Below, piece by piece: positions 54,801 to 64,000 of a DNA stretch of 64,000 bases; positions within the stretch are counted from its first letter, which is position 1, and each line of letters begins with the position of its first letter. The position numbers and the translations under genes are program-made. The stretch covers positions 29,068,548 to 29,132,547 of the forward strand of contig CM047425.1 in the NCBI GenBank assembly GCA_026168455.1, written 5' to 3'. The notes under the pieces were generated by a model, which saw nothing but the letters and a program-made list of their open reading frames with translations, searched no databases and was not told the origin of the DNA. The DNA is from Theocolax elegans. Its lineage: Eukaryota > Arthropoda > Insecta > Hymenoptera > Cerocephalidae.

Positions 54801-56267
54801 TGTGACAATGTGCTTGGCACATGTCAAGAGCGAGCGACAGAAACCCTGACAAACACCTACCTACCCGGATAAGTTAAACGAGTCCCTAGCTATAGTACTT
54901 ACCCATATACTATTTCCTAGTTACCTACCCGCACATTAACTACGTCCTGCCTACCCTCACAGTCTAATAACCCTTTCCCAAGCACAGCACACAACACTGA
55001 GGTGGTCCTGGCGATGAGGATCTTGGGCGAGCTCAGATTATCAGGTGGGCTCCTCCGAGTCTGGCACAGCCAACAGGATATTCAAGGGAGGCGATCACTA
55101 GGAAGCCTCCAGGACCCTCCGAAGTCTCACAGCATAGCAGCCAAGGCGATGAGGTGTACCCAGGCAGGAAGCCGAAGAACCTCCAACGCCAAGCAAGATA
55201 CAGCTGTAAAAGAGATGTTTATAAGAACAAAAACACAGCAATAGGGTAAGGAGCAAGGAAGAGGATGAATAGCCATAGCCAAGAAGACATAAGACAAGGA
55301 AAGATATGTACAGCTGTATATAATTACTACAGCTGTACGAGGAACATCATAGGGTAAATCGAGGTTAGGTTAATGTAGCCGATATCTCGGACAATAACGC
55401 ATACAAACACACACATGTGTGTAAACCTCACGACTAAATACCCACCTAGAGCCGTAGACGAAGAGGCTAGTTATCAGCGAGGTCAACGTCGACGAGGAGA
55501 GAGAGGGGTGACTCGGCCTCAAGCAGCAAGCGACGGCGGGTGAGCTTCGTACCTAAAACTCATGCCGTACCCGTTGAAGAACGCAGTTAATAGCTAATGA
55601 GTTATTAGTTACCTGGGAAGAGGTTGCACCTCGTCTCCGAGACGGCAGCAGCACCAGGTGGTCATCACGGCATACAGCCCCATAAAGCCGTTTCGTACCG
55701 ATACAGCCTGAACACTGCGGCACTCGACACGCTCGCACGACGCGAGATCGAGGTGCCGCGCACGAGTACGTACTGCGCAGGCGCGCGGTACGAACACGCG
55801 GCTCTCGAGCACGCCGAGAGCCAGAGCTCTACGGTCCGCCGTCCTGAACGGACTAAGTTATCAATAGCCCGATATAGTGTCCGGTGCCTCAAAAGTCAAG
55901 GAGATAGCGAGTGTGTGAAAGAGAGAGAGAGAGAGAGAGAGCAACAGCGTCCCAACCTGGTGTTCCGGAGACGTCGTAAGGTTGGTGAACTATTATACTC
56001 CCCTGCTGACGGTATCGCCGAGTACCGCAGATAGTGCGTGCGCGCATCCCGTCCGTCCTATCCTTCCCCTTCCCCTCCCTTACAGCGATCCGATACTAAT
56101 AGTTTTCTGAATTACGATAACCCGCGTGTTATCGATATTCGTCGCGTGTTAACGCGGCTGGCGCCCACCTTTCTACTTAGTTGTTCATTATAATAAATAC
56201 TTGTTTTATTTATAGTAACTAATTGACTCTAATTGACCTGCACTCTGATCCCCAGTGCAGCGTCACA
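54801..56267 (+). repeat. Gypsy C 5' LTR
   Basis: 1467 bp, TGTGACAATGTGCTTGG... to ...GCAGCGTCACA. It contains a (GA)n run at 55918-55941 and AATAAA at 56192-56197. The 3' LTR lacks 592 bp of it (55665-56256) and has a 19-bp difference near 55370. Confidence 0.92.
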
Positions 56268-56268
56268 T

Positions 56269-56286
56269 TGGCGCCCAACGTGGGGC
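56269..56286 (+). promoter_or_regulatory. Primer-binding site, tRNA-Lys
   Basis: TGGCGCCCAACGTGGGGC, a full 18-nt match to the tRNA-Lys(1,2) 3' end complement, one base after the LTR. Confidence 0.9.
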
Positions 56287-57179
56287 TTGTGTTAAGGGAT
56301 CTACTTAATTAAATATTTAAAGTGGCGTAAGCATCATTTTTCTTTGTGTTTTTCTCTATAAGTTAAGAGCGGAAATAGCTATTGTAAGCGTCGAAGTGCG
56401 ACGCAAAAAGGCGGCCATATTGCCCTTCCATTCCTTCAGGCAAACTCGCACACACACCGGAAGAAGCCGGTCGGCCATTTTGACGGCCATTTTGATAATT
56501 ACTAATTGAGCACGTGCACGAAAAATATAAATTTGTTTTTTCTCTTTAAAATATTATTTGCACTGTTTTACATATTGGGTTATGTATAGTTGTTTTTTTT
56601 TTGGGTACACTGGTTAATAAATAATTCATTTTCCCTCTCCTCCTAACCAATACAGCTATATTAACCAAGTATTCATGACACATTTTTTTTTTGTAAGTGC
56701 TTCAATAATTAAATAATATTTTATTAATTTTCTTTTAACTTGGCATTTTATAATTATAATAATAATTTAAGCTGCTTTGAGCATTATTAATATTTTTTTT
56801 AAGCATTATAATTTGTTTTGGTGACATATATTAATATATTAATGCTATTTAATATCCCTACTGCTATTATCATGTTTGATTAAATTGTGTTTTTCTTTTT
56901 GTTTATATACAATTAATGCTTAGTGAATTAAATCACACATTGCTAGTTATTTATTGTTAGCTGAATAAATAATAATAATTGAAATTTGCTTGACCTGCTA
57001 TACCCATTGCAACAAAAATTTAATTTCTCTCTCATTGCTCCCCATAATAATAGTTACAAAAATAATACTGCATAATTTTTGTTTATGGTTATTTGCTGCC
57101 TGCCTAACCCAGTGTATTATTATTTATATAAGCATAATTTGCTTCGGCTGTAAGGGAAAACAGCAACACGAGAGAAAAT
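56287..57179 (+). other. Gypsy C leader, AT-rich, non-coding
   Basis: No credible ORF upstream of gag ATG. Confidence 0.65.
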
Positions 57180-59123
57180 ATGCAGCAATTAAATATTGAA
57201 AATTTAAGGATAAGCAGCGCAGCAATTCGTCCTCAAGCACAGTCTACAGCATATAGATTGAGTCTACCGTCACCAGTATTCGATAATTCAATGATGGAAT
57301 TAACGCATACAGTCCCAAGCTTAACGACAACACAGTTGAGCATAAATTCGACTTCCTATTACCCCATCCACACATTAGCCCCTTCATCTCCCACCAACCC
57401 AGACCTAATAGATAACCCATTTACCCAATATACAGCTCCAGTTACCACATACAGTACCAATATTTATACAGACACTCGTCCAAGATCTACCCAAACAATC
57501 CAACCCTCAGCTTTTCGTCCAATAAGCACAAGCCCTTTTTCCCCTATTGCACTCGCACCTAGACCAGTAAGCCGAGCAAATACGCCACACAGCAATGAAG
57601 AACCCGAATTAGCGACCCAGGAGTCAAGAGTCAATCAGGCACGCGGAAACAAACATAACCCCACAAGCAGCACACAGCTGAGCAATGTACATAGGAATGT
57701 ACAGAGTGTTCATTGGGAAGACGATGGAGTTACAGAACCCAACGTCCCAAAAGAAAAGACACAATATAACGAGAAACAGCTCGAAAATAAATACGATGAA
57801 CAATTTAGACGATTGGAGCAGCAAATAGAGCAAATGCAGCAATTATACAGCAAAGTGATCGAAATACACAGCTCTCAGCAAAATAGACAGCAAAGCAGAT
57901 CGCCAGTGCACCAGGAAAGCAACGAAACGTACTCAATCACAGCTAACCCACACTTACAGCCACAGCAAAGTACGTTTAACCCAGCATTCAGGTACAGCCG
58001 TTCGTACGAAACCTGCTTAGAAGATGCTACCTTTATACGGGAGAAAAGGACAGCACAGATATTCTCGCGTCACCATATCCAATTCAAAGGAGCGAAAAAG
58101 AATGATCCGGAGGCATTCTTATCGAATCTTGAGGAATGTAGAGAAAGCTATGGTCTCTTAACTCAGGATATATTTAAAGCATTGCCATCAGTGTTAGATG
58201 ATGAAGCGTGGGAGTGGTTTAGACGGGAGAAAAGCAGCTGGAAAGATTATCTAGATTTTGTAGATGCACTGAGATTACAATACGGGACTGAGGAAACACA
58301 GAGCCAGCTGAAACAAGCTATTGAAAATCGGACACAGGGACCGAATGAGGATATTTCCACATACCTCACCAAGCTACGAGGTATGTTAGATCAAATCAAG
58401 CCGCAAATGCCTCAAATCGAGCAGCTGGATAGAGCATACCGCAACCTGCACCCTAGTTATAGAACAAGAATCGAAAGACATCATTTCGATAGTTTTACAC
58501 AGCTGCAGAGACTAGGTAAAAAGGAGGAAGCAAGACGTTTAATGGACGAAACGTACAGACCTCCACCAGTAATCCAAAATTACGGCTTAGCGAAATATGC
58601 ATATATCGACCCTATGCAAACAAAAAGCCGTAAATTAGCAGCAGTCTCCTCAGGTCAAACAGAAGATATTGCAGTACCTCCCAAGTCCATAGCACCCATA
58701 GCCACCCACCCACAAAAGAAAATACAGCACCAATACCCTTTGAAGCAGAACAGCCCTCAAGCAGCAAGAAAATATACAGCACCTCCCAAGCAAGAGTCGA
58801 AGCAGCAGTACAGCGAAGCTGTATAGAATAATAAATCCAGCAGTTATTGGCAGCGAACACAAAGAAATGAGCAAAGGGCTGAATCACCAAAGAAGCAGGA
58901 ATTCAAGCCAAATAAATTCAGCACACCAAATTACGGAGAGCTAAAGCCAATTCACCCAAGGAAATTCAAAGAGCCTTGCTATAGGTGTAATAAACTTGGG
59001 CATTGGATAGCAGAATGTCCAGAACCTGCAACCTGTCGTAATTGCGGTGCTCAAGGCACAAATTACGCAAACTGCAGCTGCAATAAGAACAGAAGCCAGG
59101 GAAACTACAGCCAGAGGAAATAG
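57180..59123 (+). pseudogene. gag: Gypsy C gag (one in-frame stop)
   Basis: ATG at 57180. Residues 1-200 are Pro/Ser/Thr-rich and low complexity, 200-260 a Gln-rich coiled segment (EQQIEQMQQLYSK), and ~280-460 a capsid-like region (FKGAKKNDPEAFLSNLEECR, WEWFRREKSSWKDYLDF). A TAG at 58824-58826 ends the 548-codon frame. The same frame then continues with two knuckles: CYRCNKLGHWIAEC (intact) and CRNCGAQGTNYANC (Thr for His), to TAG 59121-59123. The premature TAG is either a mutation or a readthrough point. The last 37 nt overlap pol. Confidence 0.85.
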
Positions 59124-60355
59124 AGACCCGTATTTCCTCACCCAAACACCCAAAAGGGTCAATACCCTCCCATGTAGCAGCAAATAATTCCCTAATACAG
59201 CAAATACCCGGAATCGATCCACGTCACTTCTTTAACATAGAGTTAAACGGACAGAAACTTACAGCTTTACTTGACGATGGGTCGGTACACTCATTCATTG
59301 GGCGAGGAATGAGTAGAATATTACAGCATAAATTAAGACAATCCAGCAATTCAGCCGTTAAAGTAGCAGATGGTACAGCAGTACCAATACAAGGTATAAT
59401 AGATGTAACCATGGAAATAGATGGTGAAACTATTATAATGCCGTTTCAGGTAGCAGACGGCTTGCATTATGACTGCATATTAGGTATCGACTTTAAACGT
59501 AAAGCGAACATGAATATATGCTATGAAAACGATACGTGGTGGACTGATAAAGGTATCATTCATCATTTTTATCCGTATGGCAAAGATCCGAGTTGCTTAC
59601 CTGCCTTAGCAAGCATAGGAGGATTGAAACGAGCTACAGCAGAACAAGAAAGGAGATTACAGCAGCTACTAAATGAGATGATTCCCCCAACACCAAGAAC
59701 GCTAGGTGTAACTAACCTAGATTCCCATAAAATCGATGTGCAAGGTGCCGAACCTATTCGTCAACGAAACCGTCGTTATTCGCCGAGGATGCTGCAGGCT
59801 GGATACGAGGAAATTGACAGAATGCTAAAGGAAGGCATAATAGAACCTTCAGAAAGCCCGTGGTGCAGCTGCCCAATCATAGTCCCGAAAGCAAACGGAA
59901 AATACCGCTTTTGCATAGATTTCCGGCAGGTTAATGCTGTAACCAAGAAAATAGCATACCCTATGCGAAATATGGACGACATTCTCGATCAGCTGAGAGA
60001 AAGTCGTTACATTAGTAAGCTTGATTTGTCACAAGCTTACCACCAAGTCCCTCTAGCACCAGAAAGCCGCGAAATTACAGCCTTTTCACTTCCCGGTAAA
60101 GGATTATTTCAATTTACCCGAATCCCCTACGGCCTATCGAATGCACCTGCGATTTTCCAGAAAATCATGGACAAGCTTATAAAGCCAGAATGGGAACCAA
60201 ACGTATTCGCATATCTGGACGATATTATAATTACAGCCAAAACCTTTGAGGAACACCTCAAATGGTTAAGAATAGTGCTAACCGCCCTCAAAAAGGTGAA
60301 CTTGCAAATTAATAGAGAAAAGTCCGAATTCACTACAATAAAGGACGCAGATTAG
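59087..60355 (+). pseudogene. pol: Gypsy C protease and RT (3'-truncated pol)
   Basis: The frame opens after a TAA at 59084. Protease: FFNIELNGQKLTALLDDGSVHSFIG (DDGS active-site-like) and CILGIDFKRK. RT from about 59800: LKEGIIEPSESPWCSCPIIVPKANGKYRFCIDFRQVNAV, LDLSQAYHQVPL, RIPYGLSNAPAIFQ and catalytic YLDD near 60210. The RT palm is complete; the thumb, RNase H and integrase core are gone. Reading ends at a TAG just after a deletion junction near 60330-60345. Confidence 0.88.
59099..59139 (+). promoter_or_regulatory. -1 ribosomal frameshift site of Gypsy C
   Basis: G GGA AAC at 59099-59105, in phase as CAG GGA AAC in gag. An 8-nt spacer is followed by a perfect 9-bp stem GAGGAAATA (59114-59122) with TATTTCCTC (59131-59139) and an 8-nt loop. 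The gag stop lies in the stem and pol is in the -1 frame. Slippery heptamer, spacer length and stem are textbook for -1 frameshifting; the function is inferred. Confidence 0.85.
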
Positions 60356-60702
60356 TACAATACCAAGTTGGCGATCGAGTATGTCGACGCAATAGGGTAT
60401 TGTCCTCAAAAGATAATCATTTTACAGCAAAAATGGCACCAATAAACATAGGCCCCGCGAGAGTAGTAGAAGTTGTATCAGCAAATTATTATATTGTTGA
60501 AGACGAAGATACTAAGCGGAGGGTCAAAGTCTATGTAAATGATCTTAAGCGTTATATCCCTCCTAGAAACGTTATCCCACCTAAAATGCATTCTCCCCCT
60601 TCGCAGCGTCCGATAGCACAAAATATACAGCAAAACCACCCAAGTAGCAATAACCCACCTAGGAAGCGAGGTAGGCCCCGAAAGATTAATTATGGCAATT
60701 AA
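60331..60702 (+). pseudogene. pol: Gypsy C integrase C-terminal tail (deletion remnant)
   Basis: In the frame one base away from RT, sequence equivalent to the element A integrase C-terminal domain appears: KGRRLVQYQVGDRVCRRNRVLSS, then GPARVVEVVSANYYIVEDED. It ends with a tail containing an AT-hook-like PPRKRGRPRKINYGN. It joins RT at a short overlap of CACTACAATAAAGG-like sequence. The tail itself is undamaged. Confidence 0.8.
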
Positions 60703-60811
60703 AGAATAAATTTGACTAGGTAAATTTTTAGCAAATAAAAAGAATCAAACCTGATAATAGCAACGGGTAAGTTTAAGCAAGATTAGAAAATAAGAATAAG
60801 CTTTCCCTTAG
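60703..60811 (+). other. Spacer between integrase tail and extra ORF
   Basis: A-rich, 109 bp, no motif seen. Confidence 0.5.
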
Positions 60812-61885
60812 ATGGAAAGAACGGGAAAATCGGCGTCAGCGACGCAAAGAGCCAGAGGCCGTGGCCGTTTCACAGTACGGCCCGCGGAATTGAGGAGACC
60901 TGGGCAGGACCTGGAGGGGATCCTGGAAAGATTAGACATAGGTGAAGAACCTGCAAACACCCCTCCAGGAGCAGGCCAACGCACAACCTGCCCAGGCACC
61001 AGAGGATGCGTCAGGGGAGGGCGTCATCTATGCGCCAACCCTGACTTCCGCCCGACGGCACCAAGGACGGAGGTAGCAGCCCTCACTCCAATAGCCACCA
61101 CCAGTACGAGCGTGACCCCATACAGCACCCCTACAGCCACTCCCACACCGCCATCCCAACCACCCTCCCTTTATATCCCAGCCTTCCTTCCCCAACCAAT
61201 TATTTCCCGCCCAGTCCTCGACCCGTCCACGGGCATGTATACATATATACATGTGCCCGTGAACATGCCCCCTCCCTGCCCCGTGCCCAACCCACCCACA
61301 CCCATTACAGCTCCCTTGCCCCTACCTGCTCCCCCATCCACTACATCCCCAAAACCCGTTTCCCTAATGTCCCTAAATATCCCAAACCCCACAAATGCCC
61401 AAACCCAACCACCCACATCCCCAACCCTACCACCCTTAATGTCCCTACCCGTACAGCCTCCCACAACCCTTCCCCCTCCCATTGAACCCCCCTGCAGATC
61501 TACGCCGTCTGCTGCAGTAGGGGCAGCATCAGCAACGAGCGGAGTCATCCCCGCAGAGGCACGTATGTCCCGGCCCGACCCGAGCGAATGCCGCCCGGGA
61601 TGTTGGAATTGCGGGGGGCTGGGACATAGCTGGAGGAACTGCCCCTCCCCAAACGCAGTTTTCTGCAGGAACTGCGGTAGGAGGGGAGTTTTCTCCAAAA
61701 ACTGCCCCGCTGCGCAGAGGGCTATTGGGAAATGCAGAGGAAAATGGGAGGGAGGAAATAAATCCCCTCCTATACAGCTTCCCAAAACATATTCCCCCAC
61801 ATACACTTCCCGTACAAGCGACGAGTTAAAAGGATTAAAAATATTTTTTTTGTTTTATAAAAATAAAGGTTTCTATATAACGTAA
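60812..61885 (+). CDS. Extra 3' ORF of Gypsy C: proline-rich zinc-knuckle (Gag-like) protein
   Basis: 357 codons, ATG at 60812, no internal stop. Residues 1-60 are Arg-rich (RARGRGRF). Residues ~85-250 are strongly Pro/Thr/Ser-rich. About 265-300 carry two knuckles, CWNCGGLGHSWRNC (intact CCHC) and CRNCGRRGVFSKNC (Val for His), then a basic tail. It lies where env sits in errantiviruses but has no signal peptide, transmembrane segment or Cys pattern of an envelope protein. The knuckles resemble Gypsy Gag, so it may be a second, captured gag-type gene that could bind element RNA. GC-rich and C-rich codon use is unlike gag and pol of the same element. Element B has no counterpart in its 3' region. 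Confidence 0.7.
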   Translation: MERTGKSASATQRARGRGRFTVRPAELRRPGQDLEGILERLDIGEEPANTPPGAGQRTTCPGTRGCVRGGRHLCANPDFRPTAPRTEVAALTPIATTSTSVTPYSTPTATPTPPSQPPSLYIPAFLPQPIISRPVLDPSTGMYTYIHVPVNMPPPCPVPNPPTPITAPLPLPAPPSTTSPKPVSLMSLNIPNPTNAQTQPPTSPTLPPLMSLPVQPPTTLPPPIEPPCRSTPSAAVGAASATSGVIPAEARMSRPDPSECRPGCWNCGGLGHSWRNCPSPNAVFCRNCGRRGVFSKNCPAAQRAIGKCRGKWEGGNKSPPIQLPKTYSPTYTSRTSDELKGLKIFFLFYKNKGFYIT

Positions 61886-62600
61886 TCCATGTAGTATAAT
61901 TATTAAGACCCCAACCCAAAATGGCAAATTTTCCCAAGCAATAAGGGTGGTGATTATAAAACAGAGCAAATAAGCAAATAATTTAAATTATATTTAATGA
62001 AATGGAAATTGAAAAGAGTTCAAAACTAGGAACTCACAAGCAGCAGAAGGTAATAATTCACCACACCTTATTAATTTTCTTTTTGTATTTTATATTATTT
62101 AATGTTTATTATTTTATTAATTTTCATTAATTCCTAATTTACATATTAATTTGTATAACAGAATGAGTATGATTGCCATCATGTAAGTATGAAGTATGAG
62201 AGTATCGCGAGTAGGGATAGAGCTCTCAAACAAAGCGAATATTCTATATAATTATGTATATTTTATGTATTGGGGCCAGTCGACGTTATAGTAAAATTAA
62301 TTCTAAATTATTTAAAAGCAGCTAAAAGTTATACACCATACAGCGCGTATACATACACAGATGTCCAGCCAAGCAGCTAGTCAAGGAGACTATACACTTA
62401 TACCCCGTACACATAGCACCGGCTATTTGCATATTTTTAAGTAACCAAGCGTAATTACCCCCACCAACTTTAGGATCATAAGCATAGAAAATTTTAAACA
62501 AAATAGTAATTAGCAGCATTTGTTATATATATTTTTTTTTTAGCTTAGCATTAATGTCAGTATTTTATTGAAATTACGACTTCCGCGTAATTTCGGTTTG
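61886..62600 (+). other. Gypsy C 3' non-coding region
   Basis: AT-rich. The stretch around 62170-62290 is similar to Gypsy B 21780-21910 (complement), for example GTAAGTATG...GAGAGTATCGCG and GAGCTCTCAAA, which supports the family link. Confidence 0.65.
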
Positions 62601-62612
62601 GTGGGGGGGAGT
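62601..62612 (+). promoter_or_regulatory. Gypsy C polypurine tract
   Basis: GTGGGGGGGAGT immediately before the 3' LTR. Confidence 0.8.
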
Positions 62613-63511
62613 TGTGACAATGTGCTTGGCACATGTCAAGAGCGAGCGACAGAACCCCTGACAAACACCTACCTACCCGGATAAGCTAAACGAGTCCCTA
62701 GCTATAGTACTTACCCATATACTATTTCCTAGTTACCTACCCGCACATTAACTACGTCCTGCCTACCCTCACAGTCTAATAACCCTTTCCCAAGCACAGC
62801 ACACAACACTGAGGTGGTCCTGGCAATGAGGATATTGGGCGAGCTCAGATTATCAGGTGGGCTCCTCCGAGTCTGGCACAGCCAACAGGATATTCAAGGG
62901 AGGCGATCACTAGGAAGCCTCCAGGACCCTCCGAAGTCTCACAGCATAGCAGCCAAGGCGATGAGGTGTACCCAGGCAGGAAGCCGAAGAACCTCCAACG
63001 CCAAGCAAGATACAGCTGTAAAAGAGATGTTTATAAGAACAAAAACACAGCAATAGAGTAAGGAGCAAGGAAGAGAATGAATAGCCATAGCCAAGAAGAC
63101 AAAAGACAAGGGAAGATATGTACAGCTGTATATAATTACTACAGCTGTACAAGGAACATCATAGGGTAAATTGAGGTTAGGTTAATGTACACAAACAACG
63201 TGTACAGCCGATATCTCGGACAATAACGCATACAAACACACACATGTGTGTAAACCTCACGACTAAATACCCACCTAGAGCCGTAGACGAAGAGGCTAGT
63301 CATCAGCGAGGTCAACGTCGTCGAGGAGAGAGAGGGGTGACTCGGCCTCAAGCAGCAAGCGACGGCGGGTGAGCTTCGTACCTGAAACTCATGCCGTACC
63401 CGTTGAAGAACGCAGTTAATAGCTAATGAGTTATTAGTTACCTGGGAAGAGGTTGCACCTCGTCTCCGAGACGGCAGCAGCACCAGGTGGTCAGTCCAGC
63501 GCAGCGTCACA
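62613..63511 (+). repeat. Gypsy C 3' LTR with internal deletion
   Basis: 899 bp. Identical or nearly so to the 5' LTR except for a 585-bp net deletion (only GTCCAGC remains between GGTGGTCA and GCAGCGTCACA), which removes the AATAAA, and an extra ~19 bp near 63190. Confidence 0.92.
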
Positions 63512-64000
63512 ATATATATATGGGGTATTCCACGTGAAGTGGTCCGATCAAAATTTTAAAATGCACCAAATTTTGGGTACACTTTGCAAATGTTTTTCAG
63601 AATACAGAAAAAAATTTTTAGGTACTGAAATCTATTTGCTCAAAAATTATTCTAACCTCAAAAAGTGAATTTTTCCATATTTTTTCAACACCAGCTGGGT
63701 TTACCGCTATATAACTCAAAATCTATCAACTTTTACTATAGAACATTATATGCAACATTCGTTGCTAATTATATCTAGAATTTATTCTTCTGGGTTAGAA
63801 TTTCTAATCTCAAGGTCAATGTTACTTAAACTGCATGTCAATATTCAACTTGAAAAAAGTGCAAGTGCGCCACCTTTGATTTTTTCATCCAAAAGTCTAA
63901 AAGAAAGCTTGGAGCAATACCTTTCAAATGGTCTGTAGCATTTTTATGGCCTCCAATTCTGTAAAAAGTTATGACAATTTAAAGAAAGACAAAAAATTCA
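63512..64000. repeat. Start of an unidentified element, cut by the window end
   Basis: After a short TA run, GGGGTATTCCACGTGAAGTG begins an AT-rich non-coding stretch that resembles the terminus of a DNA transposon. No inverted partner is in the window. Confidence 0.3.

Larger units (their letters stand above)
54801..63511 (+). mobile_element. Gypsy element C (Ty3/Gypsy LTR retrotransposon, deleted)
   Basis: LTRs 54801-56267 and 62613-63511, an 18-nt tRNA-Lys primer site, leader, gag, -1 frameshift site, protease and RT, then a deletion joining RT to the integrase tail, an extra proline-rich ORF, 3' non-coding region and polypurine tract. ATAT flanks both ends (54797-54800 and 63512-63515), a plausible 4-bp target duplication in AT-rich DNA. 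Same family as element B. Confidence 0.92.

Noticed and set aside
55002..55244. 80-codon ORF present twice (also 62814-63056)
   Set aside because: It lies in the two LTRs of Gypsy C; duplication is due to LTR identity and there is no protein signature.
60812..61885. Env gene of an errantivirus-like element
   Set aside because: No signal peptide, furin-type site, fusion segment or transmembrane helix; it carries zinc knuckles instead.

Overview
This window is eukaryotic, AT-rich and almost entirely mobile DNA. I see no confident host gene, rRNA or functional tRNA. Ty3/Gypsy, R1-clade and Penelope-like elements together with TTAA-type DNA transposons suggest an arthropod; an insect, perhaps an ant or other hymenopteran, is my inference and is not proven by anything here.

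Layout. 1-1886 is AT-rich with dispersed-repeat pieces. 1887-19250 is a giant foldback-like structure whose two inverted arms are built of tandem repeats. Its left arm was split by Gypsy element A (3105-12922, + strand, 4-bp target duplication), and its central loop holds a tRNA-like sequence and a solo LTR with a partial tandem copy. 20670-46408 is a second Gypsy element, B (- strand). Two R1-clade non-LTR retrotransposons (25232-31582 and 33281-40329) sit head-to-tail inside its reverse-transcriptase gene. The older R1 copy was hit in turn by a TTAA-flanked DNA transposon (26318-28432) carrying a Mutator/Kolobok-like transposase fragment. 47178-48836 is a second, smaller foldback. 49533-53702 holds a solo LTR, a Penelope-like fragment, another LTR copy and a TTAA MITE. 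54602-54794 is a MITE. 54801-63511 is Gypsy element C, of the same family as B but + strand, with gag, protease, partial RT, integrase tail and an unexpected proline-rich zinc-knuckle ORF before its 3' LTR. The last 490 bases begin another repeat.

How the genes work together. In A, B and C, gag is followed by protease-pol in the -1 frame. In each, the short overlap holds a phased G GGA AAC heptamer followed by a 9-bp stem, so Gag-Pol is very probably made by -1 ribosomal frameshifting. A has two nonsense codons and two frameshifts, B is fragmented, and C lacks RNase H and the integrase core, so none looks autonomous. R1 copy 2 has long open ORF1 and ORF2.

A second theme is tandem direct duplication. 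Six segments of about 0.8 to 1.8 kb are each present twice in direct orientation, several crossing borders between unrelated elements. This is either an unusual local rearrangement process or an assembly artefact, and should be settled before copy numbers are believed.
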